Part shown: positions 33,762-42,915 of the stretch, one piece after another
Layout: each line of letters starts with the position of its first letter
Position numbering within the stretch: position 1 is the stretch's first letter
Origin: Bacillota bacterium
Lineage (GTDB): Bacteria; Bacillota; Clostridia; Christensenellales; Aristaeellaceae
Length of the DNA: 64,000 nt
Direction: 5' to 3'
NCBI GenBank assembly: GCA_023459275.1
Contig: JAEWVC010000085.1
Span: forward strand, 40,652-104,651
Made by a program: the position numbers and the translations under genes
The notes under the pieces: generated by a model
Database searches by the model: none
The model's input: the letters and a program-made list of their open reading frames with translations, nothing else
Told to the model about the DNA's origin: nothing

Positions 33762-34565
33762 CTACATTTTTTTGGATTTGGGAATTGAATGGTGCATCTG
33801 GGTAAAAAGCTCGTTGTAGCGAAGGTGGTTCCTTTCAATTTTTGTAATGCCGCCCCGAAGAGACAGGGGGATTTCCCGCCCGTTCCACAAGAAGGGCTGC
33901 CCGTTTTGCGCAAGCACCCACCCCATGACCTCCTCGGCTTTTGTGATCTCTTCGCTTCCCGTAAGCAGCGCGAATTCGTCGCCTCCGATGCGTATCACCA
34001 GCATGTCATCCCCCGCGGCCTCGTCCAGCCTGCGGGCTGCCGCCAGGATGGCCTTGTCACCGGCTTCCCTGGAAAGCGCGTTTACGGGCGTCAGCCCGTT
34101 GATGTCAAAGCAGAGTACACGGGTGCCCTCCAACCGCTGAAAGGTCTCGTAGGCCTCCGATAGATCCACGCGTTTTCTGGCCATCGCCATATCGTCTCCT
34201 TCCTGATAGTGGTAGTTCAGCCGGGGACAAAGGCCGCTGAACCGCTGCGTTTCCCGGAACTTGGAGGGCGTCATATCCCACAGGCGTTTGAAAGCCCGGG
34301 AAAACACCTCCGGGGAGTTGAATTGGAAGCGCAGGGCAATCTGTGTGACGCTGTCCTCCGTATGGACAAGGTCCCAGGCGGCCTTTGTCAGCCGCCGTTT
34401 ATTGATGTATTCCTTTAGGCTGTAGTGCAGCGCGTAGCGGAACAGCTTTTGCAGCCCGGACAGGGAGGAACAGCAGGCCTTTGCCACATCCGCAGATGTC
34501 ATAGGGTCGCACAGATGCTCCTCCATGTAATGGATGGCGGTTTCCAGCAGAAAAAAGTTGCGCAT
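33762..34565 (-). CDS. AraC-type HTH fused to a GGDEF-like domain
   Basis: A 267-residue protein. Residues ~5-105 are an AraC/XylS double helix-turn-helix ('LTKAAWDLVHTEDSVTQIAL' then 'FNSPEVFSRAFKRLWDMTPSKF' in parts). Residues ~145-265 are a compact GGDEF domain with the metal-binding region 'CFDINGLTPVNALSREAGDKA' (in parts) and an intact 'RIGGDEFALL' (~195). The domain is shorter than usual (about 115 residues), so activity as a diguanylate cyclase is uncertain. The frame opens at a TTG (34583), but the ATG at 34565 follows GGATGTGG. A regulator joining DNA binding and nucleotide signalling is likely. Its targets are unknown; it is divergent from mrfA. Confidence 0.85.
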   Translation of the reverse strand: MRNFFLLETAIHYMEEHLCDPMTSADVAKACCSSLSGLQKLFRYALHYSLKEYINKRRLTKAAWDLVHTEDSVTQIALRFQFNSPEVFSRAFKRLWDMTPSKFRETQRFSGLCPRLNYHYQEGDDMAMARKRVDLSEAYETFQRLEGTRVLCFDINGLTPVNALSREAGDKAILAAARRLDEAAGDDMLVIRIGGDEFALLTGSEEITKAEEVMGWVLAQNGQPFLWNGREIPLSLRGGITKIERNHLRYNELFTQMHHSIPKSKKM

Positions 34566-34767
34566 TTTTTCCACATCCGGCAAATTGATACAATAACGTT
34601 ACTGTGCTTGTATTTTATCACGGCTTTTCCATTTTTGCATGATGTTTTGGGCATGTTTTGTGCCTTGCGAATATTTGTTTGCCTTTTTTCATGCACTGCA
34701 TGGACAAGCGCATCTCCATGGGCTATAATGGAAGGGAAAAATTCCGCAGGGCAATGGGGGCGCGCGC

Positions 34768-37038
34768 ATGAACCTTTCGCAATGGCTGGACCGGCTGAAG
34801 CAGGACGAGGAGTTCCGGGAGAACATCACCTGCTGGCATACGATCCCCGCGAGCCCGGCCAGGTATGGGGCGTTTCCGGAAGGGTTCGACCCGCGGATCA
34901 TGGCGGTGCTCGCCAAACGGGGTATCCATAAGCTCTATACCCACCAGGCGGACAGCCTTGCGGCTACAACCCGGGGCGAGGACGTGGTGGTGGTAACGCC
35001 CACGGCCTCCGGCAAGACCATGTGCTACAACCTGCCGGTGCTCTCGGCTATCCTGCAAAACCCCGACGCCAGGGCGCTGTACCTGTTTCCCACCAAGGCG
35101 CTGTCCCAGGACCAGGTGAGTGAACTGTACTCCCTCATCGAGGCGCTGGACGTGGATATCAAGACCTATACCTATGACGGGGATACCCCTGGCTCCGCCA
35201 GGAAGGCGGTCAGGCAGGCAGGGCATATCGTTGTCACCAATCCGGACATGCTCCACAGCGGCATTCTTCCCCAGCACACCAAATGGGTCAAGCTGTTTGA
35301 AAACCTTCGCTACATTGTTATCGATGAGATACATACCTACCGGGGCATCTTTGGCAGCAACCTGGCCAATGTGCTCAGGCGGCTTTTGCGGCTGTGTGCC
35401 TTCTACGGCAGCAAGCCGGCCTTTATCCTGTGCAGCGCAACCATCGCCAACCCCAAGGAACTGGCCGAAACGCTCATCGGACGGCCGGTGCACATGGTGG
35501 ACAACAATGGCGCGCCCACGGGGGAGCGGCACTTCATCTTTTATAACCCGCCGGTGGTCAACCGGCAATTGGGCATCCGGCAGGGGTCGGTGCCCATCAC
35601 GAAATTCATTGCTGGCGCGCTGCTTAACAACGGTATACAGACCATTGTCTTTGCCAAAAGCCGCCTGGTAGTGGAGGTGCTCACCCGCCATTTGAAAGAC
35701 ATGGTGCGGGACCCGCTTGGCAACGCCGGCCGCGTGCGCGGTTACAGGGGCGGCTACCTGCCCAGCGAGCGCCGGGCCATCGAGGGTGGGCTTCGGCGGG
35801 GGGATATCGATGCGGTGGTGTCCACCAACGCGCTGGAGCTTGGCATTGACATCGGCGCGCTGGAGGCCTGTGTGCTGTGCGGGTATCCGGGCACCATCTC
35901 CAGCACCTGGCAGCAGGCGGGCCGGGCGGGCCGGAGAAAGGGCGTTTCCGCCGTCTTTCTGATCGCCTCCTCCGCCGCCATCGACCAGTATATCGTAAAC
36001 CATCCGGCTTATTTTTTCAGCCAGTCACCGGAGCATGCGCTGCTGAATCCGGACAATCTGTATGTGCTTTTGAGCCACTTCAAATGCGCCGCCTATGAAC
36101 TGCCTTTTGAGGACGGGGAGCAGTTCGGCAATGTGGCCTCCACCCAGGAACTGCTGGACTATCTTGCGCAGGAGAACATCCTTCGCCACGTGGAGGGCCG
36201 CTACCACTGGATGGCGGAAGATTTCCCCGCCTCGGAAATATCCCTGCGCTCCGCGGCCGGGGAGAATTTTGTCATTGTGGATATCACCGATCCCGCCCAC
36301 CACCGGGTGGTAGGGGAGATGGACCGCTATACCGTGCCCATGCTCCTGCACGAGAATGCCATCTATATGCACGAAGCCCGGCAGTACCAGGTGGAAAAGC
36401 TGGATTTTGACGGCTGCAAGGCTTTCATCCGCCAGGTGGATGTGGACTATTACACCGACGCAGACCTGAATATCAGCCTGAACCTGCTGGACATCTCCGA
36501 GGAGAAAGATGGCCCAGCGGGCGTGGGGCTTACCCTTGGGGAGGTGAAGGTCACTACCCTGGTAAAGATGTTCAAAAAGATGAAGCTGGACACGGGGGAG
36601 AATCTTGGATTCGGGCACGTGCGTTTGCCGGAGACCGATATGCACACCACCGCCATGTGGTGGACGCTGCCGGAGGAGATTGTTCAAAAGTATGGCAAGG
36701 ATGAGCTGCAAAGCGGCATGCTGGGGGTGTGCAATCTGATGCGCATCGTAGCTCCGCTGTATTTGATGTGCTCCCCCAGAGACATCCAGGTGGTGTACCA
36801 AGTGAAGGGCGCCTTCACCCAAAAGCCTACGCTCTTTGTGTATGATAACAGCCCGGGGGGCATTGGGCTCAGCGAAAAGTGCTACGCCATGCAGAGCCTG
36901 CTTTTGAGCCATGCTTTTCAAATTGTTTCCGACTGTGAATGCCGGGAAGGCTGCCCCTCCTGCGCGGGGCCCGTGGGGGAGATCGGTCACGAAGGCAAGC
37001 GGGCTGCCCTGTCCCTCCTGAAAGAAATGACGCAATGA
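34768..37038 (+). CDS. mrfA: DExH helicase MrfA (YprA) with C-terminal DUF1998
   Basis: A 756-residue SF2 helicase. Motif I 'TPTASGKTMCYNLP' (~75), DExH box 'VIDEIHTYRG' (~190), 'LCSATIANP' (motif III), and 'STNALELGIDIG' with 'QQAGRAGRR' (motifs V and VI, ~350-395). The C-terminal DUF1998 region ends in a four-cysteine zinc motif 'CECREGCPSCAGP' (~715). In Bacillus subtilis MrfA works with the exonuclease MrfB in a mitomycin-C repair route independent of UvrABC. The next gene is the MrfB homologue, 30 bases downstream. Confidence 0.94.
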   Translation: MNLSQWLDRLKQDEEFRENITCWHTIPASPARYGAFPEGFDPRIMAVLAKRGIHKLYTHQADSLAATTRGEDVVVVTPTASGKTMCYNLPVLSAILQNPDARALYLFPTKALSQDQVSELYSLIEALDVDIKTYTYDGDTPGSARKAVRQAGHIVVTNPDMLHSGILPQHTKWVKLFENLRYIVIDEIHTYRGIFGSNLANVLRRLLRLCAFYGSKPAFILCSATIANPKELAETLIGRPVHMVDNNGAPTGERHFIFYNPPVVNRQLGIRQGSVPITKFIAGALLNNGIQTIVFAKSRLVVEVLTRHLKDMVRDPLGNAGRVRGYRGGYLPSERRAIEGGLRRGDIDAVVSTNALELGIDIGALEACVLCGYPGTISSTWQQAGRAGRRKGVSAVFLIASSAAIDQYIVNHPAYFFSQSPEHALLNPDNLYVLLSHFKCAAYELPFEDGEQFGNVASTQELLDYLAQENILRHVEGRYHWMAEDFPASEISLRSAAGENFVIVDITDPAHHRVVGEMDRYTVPMLLHENAIYMHEARQYQVEKLDFDGCKAFIRQVDVDYYTDADLNISLNLLDISEEKDGPAGVGLTLGEVKVTTLVKMFKKMKLDTGENLGFGHVRLPETDMHTTAMWWTLPEEIVQKYGKDELQSGMLGVCNLMRIVAPLYLMCSPRDIQVVYQVKGAFTQKPTLFVYDNSPGGIGLSEKCYAMQSLLLSHAFQIVSDCECREGCPSCAGPVGEIGHEGKRAALSLLKEMTQ

Positions 37039-37068
37039 TCCTGGAACTTTTGCAAAGGGGGCGCCGCA

Positions 37069-38259
37069 ATGCCGCTTAGCCTCAAGGATAGGCTGAAGGC
37101 CGTGGACAGGCCAGAAAAGCCACGGGACGCGGGGAAAACTGCCCCGGCTTTTTCCTGCTATCATGAGGAGGCCCTTTTTCCTTTCCGCGATCTTGCGGGC
37201 GTGCCGTCCAACCAGCTTGTTTCGGGACATGCCCTACGCCTTATGCTGGGCTGCGAAGCGCCGGAAAACATCGATTTCCGGAAAATCCTCTATTTGGACA
37301 CGGAGACCACGGGGCTTTCGGGCGGCGCAGGCACCATCGCTTTTTTGGTGGGCGCGGGATATTTTACCGAAGAAGGCTTTTTGGTGCACCAGTGGCTGAT
37401 GCGGGATTATCCGGAGGAGCGCTTTATGCTCACCGCCCTTCTGGCGATGCTGGACGGATTCGACATGGTGGTTACCTTCAACGGAAAAACCTTCGACCTG
37501 CCTCTGTTGCAGTCCAGGCTGCTGATGAACCGTATGGGCACCGGTGCCCTTGATAGGGTCTTCCACGCGGATCTGCTGCACCCCGCCAGAAGGGTGTGGA
37601 AGCTGCGGCTGAAGAGCTGCCGGCTGGCCCGGCTGGAGGAGGAGATCTTCCATCAGCCCAGGGAGGATGACCTGCCGGGCAGCGAGGCACCGGAGCGTTT
37701 TTTCCGGTACCTGAAAACAGGCGATTTCAGCCTGCTTACCGATGTGCTGCGCCACAACCGGCAGGATATCGTGTCCCTGGCAAAGCTTATGGACCGTCTG
37801 CTGGATACGTTTGAAAAGCCGGAGCAGCAAAGCTTTTTCGAGGATATCTTCAGCGTGGGCCGCGCGCTGGAAAGGCAGGGGGAAACCGAGCTGGCCAGGC
37901 GCTGCTACCATCTGGTCACAGAGGGAGGCGTTCGGGAGCAGGCAAGGCTTAAGCTTGGGAAGAGCTTTGTACGTTGCCGTGAATTGGACAGCGCCATCGA
38001 GGTGTACCGCCACATGATCGTCTGCCGGGAGGGGGGGCTTACGCCCTATGTGGAACTGGCCAAGCTGTACGAGCACAGGCAAAAGGACATCAAAAACGCG
38101 CTGGAAATCACAGAAATGGCCATTTTTGTAGCCTCAGAGCCATCTTTGCGGACCCAAAATGCTATGCAGGAAGACCAAAATGCGCTACAATACCGTTATA
38201 TGCGTTTATTGAAAAAGGCGCAGGCCGTAAACCGGTTCAAGGAGGCACGCAGAAAATGA
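37069..38259 (+). CDS. mrfB: RNase H-like 3'-5' exonuclease MrfB (YprB) with TPR tail
   Basis: A 396-residue protein. The RNase H-like exonuclease fold (~70-240) shows the acidic residues 'YLDTETTGLSGGAGTIAFLV' (DEDD motif I, ~75), 'MVVTFNGKTFDLPLL' (motif II, ~140) and 'HNRQDIVSLAKL' (motif III, ~228). A C-terminal set of helical repeats (~260-390, TPR-like) follows. This is the YprB/MrfB layout, the exonuclease partner of MrfA in crosslink repair. AAAGGGGGC precedes the ATG. It overlaps the next gene by 4 bases. Confidence 0.93.
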   Translation: MPLSLKDRLKAVDRPEKPRDAGKTAPAFSCYHEEALFPFRDLAGVPSNQLVSGHALRLMLGCEAPENIDFRKILYLDTETTGLSGGAGTIAFLVGAGYFTEEGFLVHQWLMRDYPEERFMLTALLAMLDGFDMVVTFNGKTFDLPLLQSRLLMNRMGTGALDRVFHADLLHPARRVWKLRLKSCRLARLEEEIFHQPREDDLPGSEAPERFFRYLKTGDFSLLTDVLRHNRQDIVSLAKLMDRLLDTFEKPEQQSFFEDIFSVGRALERQGETELARRCYHLVTEGGVREQARLKLGKSFVRCRELDSAIEVYRHMIVCREGGLTPYVELAKLYEHRQKDIKNALEITEMAIFVASEPSLRTQNAMQEDQNALQYRYMRLLKKAQAVNRFKEARRK

Positions 38260-38954
38260 GTATTGTAGGCAATTGGAAGGGACGGATGGCCATCGCCCGG
38301 CAATCCAAGGGGGATGTGGCCGGGGCTATGAAATTGTATGAGGAAGCCATGGCTGCCGGGATGGATTCGGCAAGGTATATGCTGGCGTATTCCGTACTGC
38401 TCCTCCGGGAAGGCCAGTATGAAAAAACAAAAAGTGTGCTGGTGAAAACGCAGAAGGCGCCAGGTCTTTCCGAAGCGCAGCGCCAGCAGCTTTTTATGAA
38501 CTACGCGGTGGCCTGCCATAAGTTGGGAGATACGAAAAGGGCTGTGGAGATGATGGAAAAACAGCACCTTCGCAATCCCAGCGGCCTGGTCTACAACACC
38601 CTGGGCTACCTGTACGTGGAAGCCGGGGATCTTGAGAAGGCGGAGGAATTCAACCTTAAGGCGCTGGAGTACGACGATTCGGACGCTATTTCCCTGGACA
38701 ACATGGGGCAGACGCTCTACCGCCTCAAAGGAGACAAGGCGGCGGCAAAACCCTACTTTGACAAAGCCATCAAGGAAAAGCCCGGACAGATCGATACGCT
38801 GTACTTCCTGGCACAGTATGATATTGAGGCAGGCAAGAAGGAAGAAGCGCTGGAAAAGCTGGAGAAGGCGCTGGAAGGCCGGTTCTCCCCGCTCAATTAC
38901 GCCGGCAAGGAGCAAATCGAAACATTGATCCAACAGTTGAAGGGGGCGGAGTGA
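38256..38954 (+). CDS. TPR-repeat protein
   Basis: A 232-residue cytosolic protein composed of about six tetratricopeptide-like helical pairs, for example 'GDVAGAMKLYEEAMAAG' (~18), 'GDTKRAVEMMEKQH', 'GDLEKAEEFNLKALEYD' and 'GDKAAAKPYFDKAI'. Its ATG overlaps the mrfB stop (ATGA) after GGAGGCACGC, so it is coupled to the repair pair. TPR proteins act as scaffolds; a role in the MrfAB pathway is inferred only from coupling. It is followed directly by pgmB. Confidence 0.88.
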   Translation: MSIVGNWKGRMAIARQSKGDVAGAMKLYEEAMAAGMDSARYMLAYSVLLLREGQYEKTKSVLVKTQKAPGLSEAQRQQLFMNYAVACHKLGDTKRAVEMMEKQHLRNPSGLVYNTLGYLYVEAGDLEKAEEFNLKALEYDDSDAISLDNMGQTLYRLKGDKAAAKPYFDKAIKEKPGQIDTLYFLAQYDIEAGKKEEALEKLEKALEGRFSPLNYAGKEQIETLIQQLKGAE

Positions 38955-39614
38955 ATGGACACGCGATTGATGGGCGTCAAAGCCGTGATTTTTGACCTGG
39001 ACGGCGTGATCGTGTCCACTGACGACTGTCATTACGAAGCCTGGCAGCACCTGGCCGACAGGAACGGCATTTATTTTGACCGGCAGATCAACCAAAGGCT
39101 CCGGGGCGTCAGCCGCATGGAGAGCCTGGAAATCCTGCTGGAGCGGGCCGGCTGCCCCTATACCGGTGCGGAAAAGGCGGCCATGGCAGCCGAAAAGAAC
39201 GCGGAATATGTGGAGCTCGTTCAAAAGCTGACGCCGCAGGATATTCTGCCGGGGGCTATGGAAACACTTGCAAAGCTGCGGGCCAAGGGCATCAAAATTG
39301 CCATCGGCTCCTCCAGCAAAAATACGCCGGTGATCCTGAAGAGGATCGGGCTGGCGGACTATTTTGACGCCGTGGCCGACGGCAACCACATCACAAAAAG
39401 CAAGCCTGACCCGGAGGTGTTCCTGCTGGCGGCAAAGCTGATGAACATGGCGCCGGAAAGTTGCCTGGTGGTGGAGGATGCCGACGCCGGGGTGGAGGCC
39501 GCGCGCAACGGGGGCATGCGGGTGCTGGCGGTGGGGTTCGCCGCCGGGAACAAGCAGGCCACCATTGCAGCGGCATCCCTTGAGCATATTGACCTTGCCG
39601 CCGTGATAGACTGA
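38955..39614 (+). CDS. pgmB: HAD family hydrolase, beta-phosphoglucomutase-like
   Basis: A 219-residue HAD enzyme. The nucleophile loop is 'VIFDLDGVIVSTDDCHYEAW' (motif I, ~12), followed by the helical cap with 'LRGVSRMESLEILLERA'. Motif II is 'IGSSSKNTPVIL' (~115), and motif III is 'KPDPEVFLLAAK...CLVVEDADAGVEAA' (~145-180). These match beta-phosphoglucomutase, which interconverts beta-glucose 1- and 6-phosphates. The start codon follows the preceding stop with no gap. A more general phosphatase role remains possible, as no maltose phosphorylase is nearby. Confidence 0.85.
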   Translation: MDTRLMGVKAVIFDLDGVIVSTDDCHYEAWQHLADRNGIYFDRQINQRLRGVSRMESLEILLERAGCPYTGAEKAAMAAEKNAEYVELVQKLTPQDILPGAMETLAKLRAKGIKIAIGSSSKNTPVILKRIGLADYFDAVADGNHITKSKPDPEVFLLAAKLMNMAPESCLVVEDADAGVEAARNGGMRVLAVGFAAGNKQATIAAASLEHIDLAAVID

Positions 39615-39643
39615 TACCGCAAACCGTTAAGGAGGGGATGCAC

Positions 39644-41035
39644 GTGCTGAATCAACAAGCCGCCTGGGATGTGCTGGCGGAGGCAATGAAAACCGGCGGC
39701 GACTTTGCCGAAATCTTTTTGGAGGACAGGCGCGGCCACAGCCTTCAAATGCGGGGCGGAAAGATAGACACCGCCACAAGCGGCCGCCGCCACGGCGCGG
39801 GTATCCGCGTGTTCAACGGGCTGAACGCCGTATACGTGTACACCAACGACACCTCCCGGGAAGGACTGCTTTCCTGTGCCCGGCGGGCCGCCGCGGCGGT
39901 GAAAGCCGGAGCCCCCGGAACGGCTGCCCCGCTTGCTTACCGGGAAACACGCTCCATCCATCCCATACGGCTGGACCCCGCCTCGGTCAAGGCCGTGCAG
40001 AAGGCGGAGAAGCTGCGTGCCGCCAACGCCGCGGCCACGGCCTTTCCGGAGGTCAAGCAGGTGGTGCTGGGCTATTCCGATGCCCAGCAGGATGTATGGA
40101 TCGCCAACAGCGAAGGGCTGTTCACCAACGATTCCAGGGTCTATTCCCGCATGAGCTGCTCCGCGGTAGCCTCGGACGGCAGAGAAAATCAGACCGGTAC
40201 CATCAATCCGGGAGCTATGATGGGGTTTGAGTTGTTTGACCTTCGGGTGGACCCGGAGGTTGTGGGCAGAGAGGCGGCGGAAGTGGCTGTTACCATGCTC
40301 AAGGCCCCGGTATGTCCCGCCGGCGTGATGCCGGTGGTCATCGACAGCGGGTTTGGCGGCGTTATCTTCCACGAGGCATGCGGCCACAGCCTGGAGGCTA
40401 CGGCGGTAGCCTTTGGCGCCAGCGAATTTTCGGACAAACTTGGACAGAAGATCGCGGCGGACTGCGTTACAGCCATCGACGACGGAACGATGAGCAATGA
40501 GTGGGGCAGCATCAACATCGATGATGAGGGGATGCCAGCCAACCGCCTCACGCTGATTGAAAACGGTGTGCTGAAAAACTTCATGATCGACAAACTGAAC
40601 GGCCGGCGCATGCAGATGCCCGCTACAGGCAGCTCCCGAAGGGAAAGCTACGCCTATGCGCCAACCTCCCGCATGCGCAACACCTTCATCGCGGCAGGAT
40701 CGGATGACGAGGCCGAGATGATACGCACCATGGGAGACGGCCTGTACGCCAAGCGCATGGGCGGCGGCTCGGTAAATCCGGCCACGGGGGAATTCAACTT
40801 TAACGTAATGGAAGGCTATTTGGTGAAGGACGGGAAAATCGCCTCCCCGGTGCGTGGTGCATCCCTTATCGGCCGCGGCTCGGAAGTACTTTTGCGCATC
40901 GACCGGGTAGGCAGGGACATGCGAATGTCTCAAGGGATGTGCGGGAGCATCAGCGGCAGCGTGCCCGTCAATGTGGGGCAGCCCATGATCCGCTTGAGCA
41001 GCCTGACAGTGGGCGGAAGGCAGGAGGGAAAGTAG
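39644..41035 (+). CDS. tldD: Metalloprotease TldD
   Basis: A ~463-residue zinc protease. The active-site helix 'GVIFHEACGHSLEAT' (~245) carries the HExxxH motif, and the family blocks 'GRRHGAGIRVFNG', 'NFMIDKLNGRRMQMPATGSSRRESY' (in parts) and 'NVGQPMIRLSSLTVGG' are present. A GGAGGGG site abuts an ATG at 39638, while the in-frame GTG at 39644 has proper spacing; I use the GTG. TldD forms a heterodimer with TldE, encoded next, and degrades unfolded peptides or trims peptide antibiotic precursors. Confidence 0.95.
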   Translation: MLNQQAAWDVLAEAMKTGGDFAEIFLEDRRGHSLQMRGGKIDTATSGRRHGAGIRVFNGLNAVYVYTNDTSREGLLSCARRAAAAVKAGAPGTAAPLAYRETRSIHPIRLDPASVKAVQKAEKLRAANAAATAFPEVKQVVLGYSDAQQDVWIANSEGLFTNDSRVYSRMSCSAVASDGRENQTGTINPGAMMGFELFDLRVDPEVVGREAAEVAVTMLKAPVCPAGVMPVVIDSGFGGVIFHEACGHSLEATAVAFGASEFSDKLGQKIAADCVTAIDDGTMSNEWGSINIDDEGMPANRLTLIENGVLKNFMIDKLNGRRMQMPATGSSRRESYAYAPTSRMRNTFIAAGSDDEAEMIRTMGDGLYAKRMGGGSVNPATGEFNFNVMEGYLVKDGKIASPVRGASLIGRGSEVLLRIDRVGRDMRMSQGMCGSISGSVPVNVGQPMIRLSSLTVGGRQEGK

Positions 41036-42379
41036 ATGGAGCTTGATCTGTTTTTGAACAAGCTGATGGAGGCTGCGAAAAAGGCGGGCATCGAGGCTGC
41101 GGAAGCCTATGTCGCCGAAGGGGACAGCTTCAAGGCTGTTTCCGCCAGTCAGGAGATCATACAGTACGCTGTGAATACCACGCGTGGCCTTTCCTTGCGG
41201 GGGCTGTACGGCGGCAGGATGGGATATGCATCCACCGAGGTGATGGATGAGGAGGCCGTTGACCAGCTTGTGGAGGGCGTTTTGGAAAGCGCCATGGTGG
41301 TGGAGGATGAAGACAGGCAGGTGATCTATGCCGGGGACACGGGCTATCCCCGTGTGGACACCTTCGATCCCGCGCTGGATCAGGTGACGCCGGATGAAAA
41401 AATCGGCTTTGCGCTTCACATGGAAAAGGCGGCCCTGGAAGCGGATTCCCGGGTCAGGCAAGTGCAGCACAACACGGTTTTAACGGGCAGCGGTGGCGTG
41501 CGCATCCGGAACACCTATGGGTTGGACATCGCCTACCGGGGAAATTACTGCGCTGCCTATCTGGCACCCGTGGTCAGGGAGGGAGAGCGCGTAAGCACTG
41601 CTTTCGACGTAGCCCTTTCCCATGACTTTGCGCTGCTGGACGCGAGAAAACTGGCTGCGGAGGCGGTGGACAGGGCATTGTTCGGTCTTTCCGGAAAGCC
41701 TGTAAAAAGCGGTTCCTACCGCGTCATTATCGAAAACGGGGCCATGGCGGATCTTTTGGAAACCTTCTCCGGCGTGTTTTCCGCGGAAAACGCGCAGCAC
41801 GGCCTGTCCCTTTTAAAGGGCAGGGTGGGGGAAACGGTCGCCGCCGAAACCGTGATGCTGATGGATGACCCGCTTTTGCCCTATGGCAATGGCAGCCGGC
41901 CCTTTGACGATGAAGGCGTGGCCTGCAAAACGAAAGCCGTCATTGAAAAAGGTGTTTTGAAAACGCTTCTGCACAACCTGAAGACGGCTGCCAAGGACGG
42001 TGTGCAAACCACCGCCAATGCCAGCAGGGCAAGCTATTCCGCACCGGTTCGTGTTGCACCCACGAATTTGTTTATCAAGCCGGGAGAAGAAACGCTTCAG
42101 GAATTGATGGCGAAGATGGGTGATGGCCTGGTGATCACGGAACTGAGCGGCTTGCACAGCGGTGCCAACAGTGTCAGCGGCGATTTTTCCCTGCTTTCCA
42201 AAGGATATACCGTAAAAGAAGGAAAAAAATGTGAGGCTGTCGAACAAGTCACCATTGCTGGAAATTTCTTTGAGCTGCTCAAGGAGATTCGCTCGGTAGG
42301 GGCCGATTTAAAGTTCCCCGGCGGTAATGTGGGGAGCCCCTCGGTATTCGCCGGCGAAATGTCCGTGGCCGGGGCTTAA
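41036..42379 (+). CDS. tldE: TldE/PmbA family protein
   Basis: The 447-residue partner of TldD, same fold but without the HExxxH metal site, as expected for TldE/PmbA. Blocks include 'TTRGLSLRGLYGGRMGYAST' (~55) and 'LHNLKTAAKDGVQTTANASR' (~320) with the 'GLHSGANSVSGDFSLLSKGY' glycine-rich C-terminal segment. GGAGGGAAAGT precedes the ATG, which follows the tldD stop directly. The pair forms the peptidase complex; no peptide precursor or maturation gene was found near it. Confidence 0.95.
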   Translation: MELDLFLNKLMEAAKKAGIEAAEAYVAEGDSFKAVSASQEIIQYAVNTTRGLSLRGLYGGRMGYASTEVMDEEAVDQLVEGVLESAMVVEDEDRQVIYAGDTGYPRVDTFDPALDQVTPDEKIGFALHMEKAALEADSRVRQVQHNTVLTGSGGVRIRNTYGLDIAYRGNYCAAYLAPVVREGERVSTAFDVALSHDFALLDARKLAAEAVDRALFGLSGKPVKSGSYRVIIENGAMADLLETFSGVFSAENAQHGLSLLKGRVGETVAAETVMLMDDPLLPYGNGSRPFDDEGVACKTKAVIEKGVLKTLLHNLKTAAKDGVQTTANASRASYSAPVRVAPTNLFIKPGEETLQELMAKMGDGLVITELSGLHSGANSVSGDFSLLSKGYTVKEGKKCEAVEQVTIAGNFFELLKEIRSVGADLKFPGGNVGSPSVFAGEMSVAGA

Positions 42380-42439
42380 TTCCAAAGAGAAAGAGTATAT
42401 CAGTCATAGGAAAAACTTGATACAAAGGAGGATGCGTAG

Positions 42440-42805
42440 ATGCAGGTGCTTTCATGGATTTTTAGAGCCGGATACTGGGTTGTTTTTCTCACGGTGCTGC
42501 TGCGTGCGCTGCTGATGCTGGCCGCGTATATGAGGTCGTCACCGGAAGAACGCAAGAAATCAGGTGCATCCATTCTGCTGTCCGCCGCGGTGGAGGCTGC
42601 CTGGTGCGCGCTGGTGGGCTTAAGTTTCAGCGTATCGAGGACGGATTTTATCCCCTTGGCGCTGGCAGTGCTTGGCTTGTCGCTGCTTCGGCGTATCGCT
42701 CCGTTTGAACAGGTGGGTTCCCGGCTGGTGTACAGCCTGCTATCCTTGATTATGCCCAAAAAGCAGGCTTCTCTGGCCCGGGCCACGGCGCTGCATCTTT
42801 TCTAG
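42440..42805 (+). CDS. Small hypothetical membrane protein
   Basis: A 121-residue protein with three to four hydrophobic segments (~8-30, ~45-65, ~70-85, ~95-110) and basic loops ('RSSPEERKKSG'). AAAGGAGG with good spacing precedes the ATG, which supports real translation. It follows tldE by 60 bases without a clear terminator. No known family recognised. Confidence 0.75.
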   Translation: MQVLSWIFRAGYWVVFLTVLLRALLMLAAYMRSSPEERKKSGASILLSAAVEAAWCALVGLSFSVSRTDFIPLALAVLGLSLLRRIAPFEQVGSRLVYSLLSLIMPKKQASLARATALHLF

Positions 42806-42878
42806 GCGCGTGTTTCTGCCATAGCGCTTGTATTTGGTATCACCGCCGGGCTGGAACTTGTGTTTCAAGCATCAAAAT

Positions 42879-42906
42879 GGGCCTGCCTTGTTTTCAGGGC
42901 AGGCCC
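42879..42906. terminator. Terminator between the small membrane protein and sodC
   Basis: GGGCCTGCC (42879-42887), 10-base loop, GGCAGGCCC (42898-42906). Short T-runs on both sides suit the convergent genes. Confidence 0.75.
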
Positions 42907-42915
42907 TTATTCCGT

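Noticed and set aside
39359..41470. A 703-codon open frame on the minus strand across pgmB, tldD and tldE.
   Set aside because: It lies opposite three well-supported genes, has no start signals and yields His/Arg/Gly-rich low-quality sequence. It is a GC-rich shadow frame.
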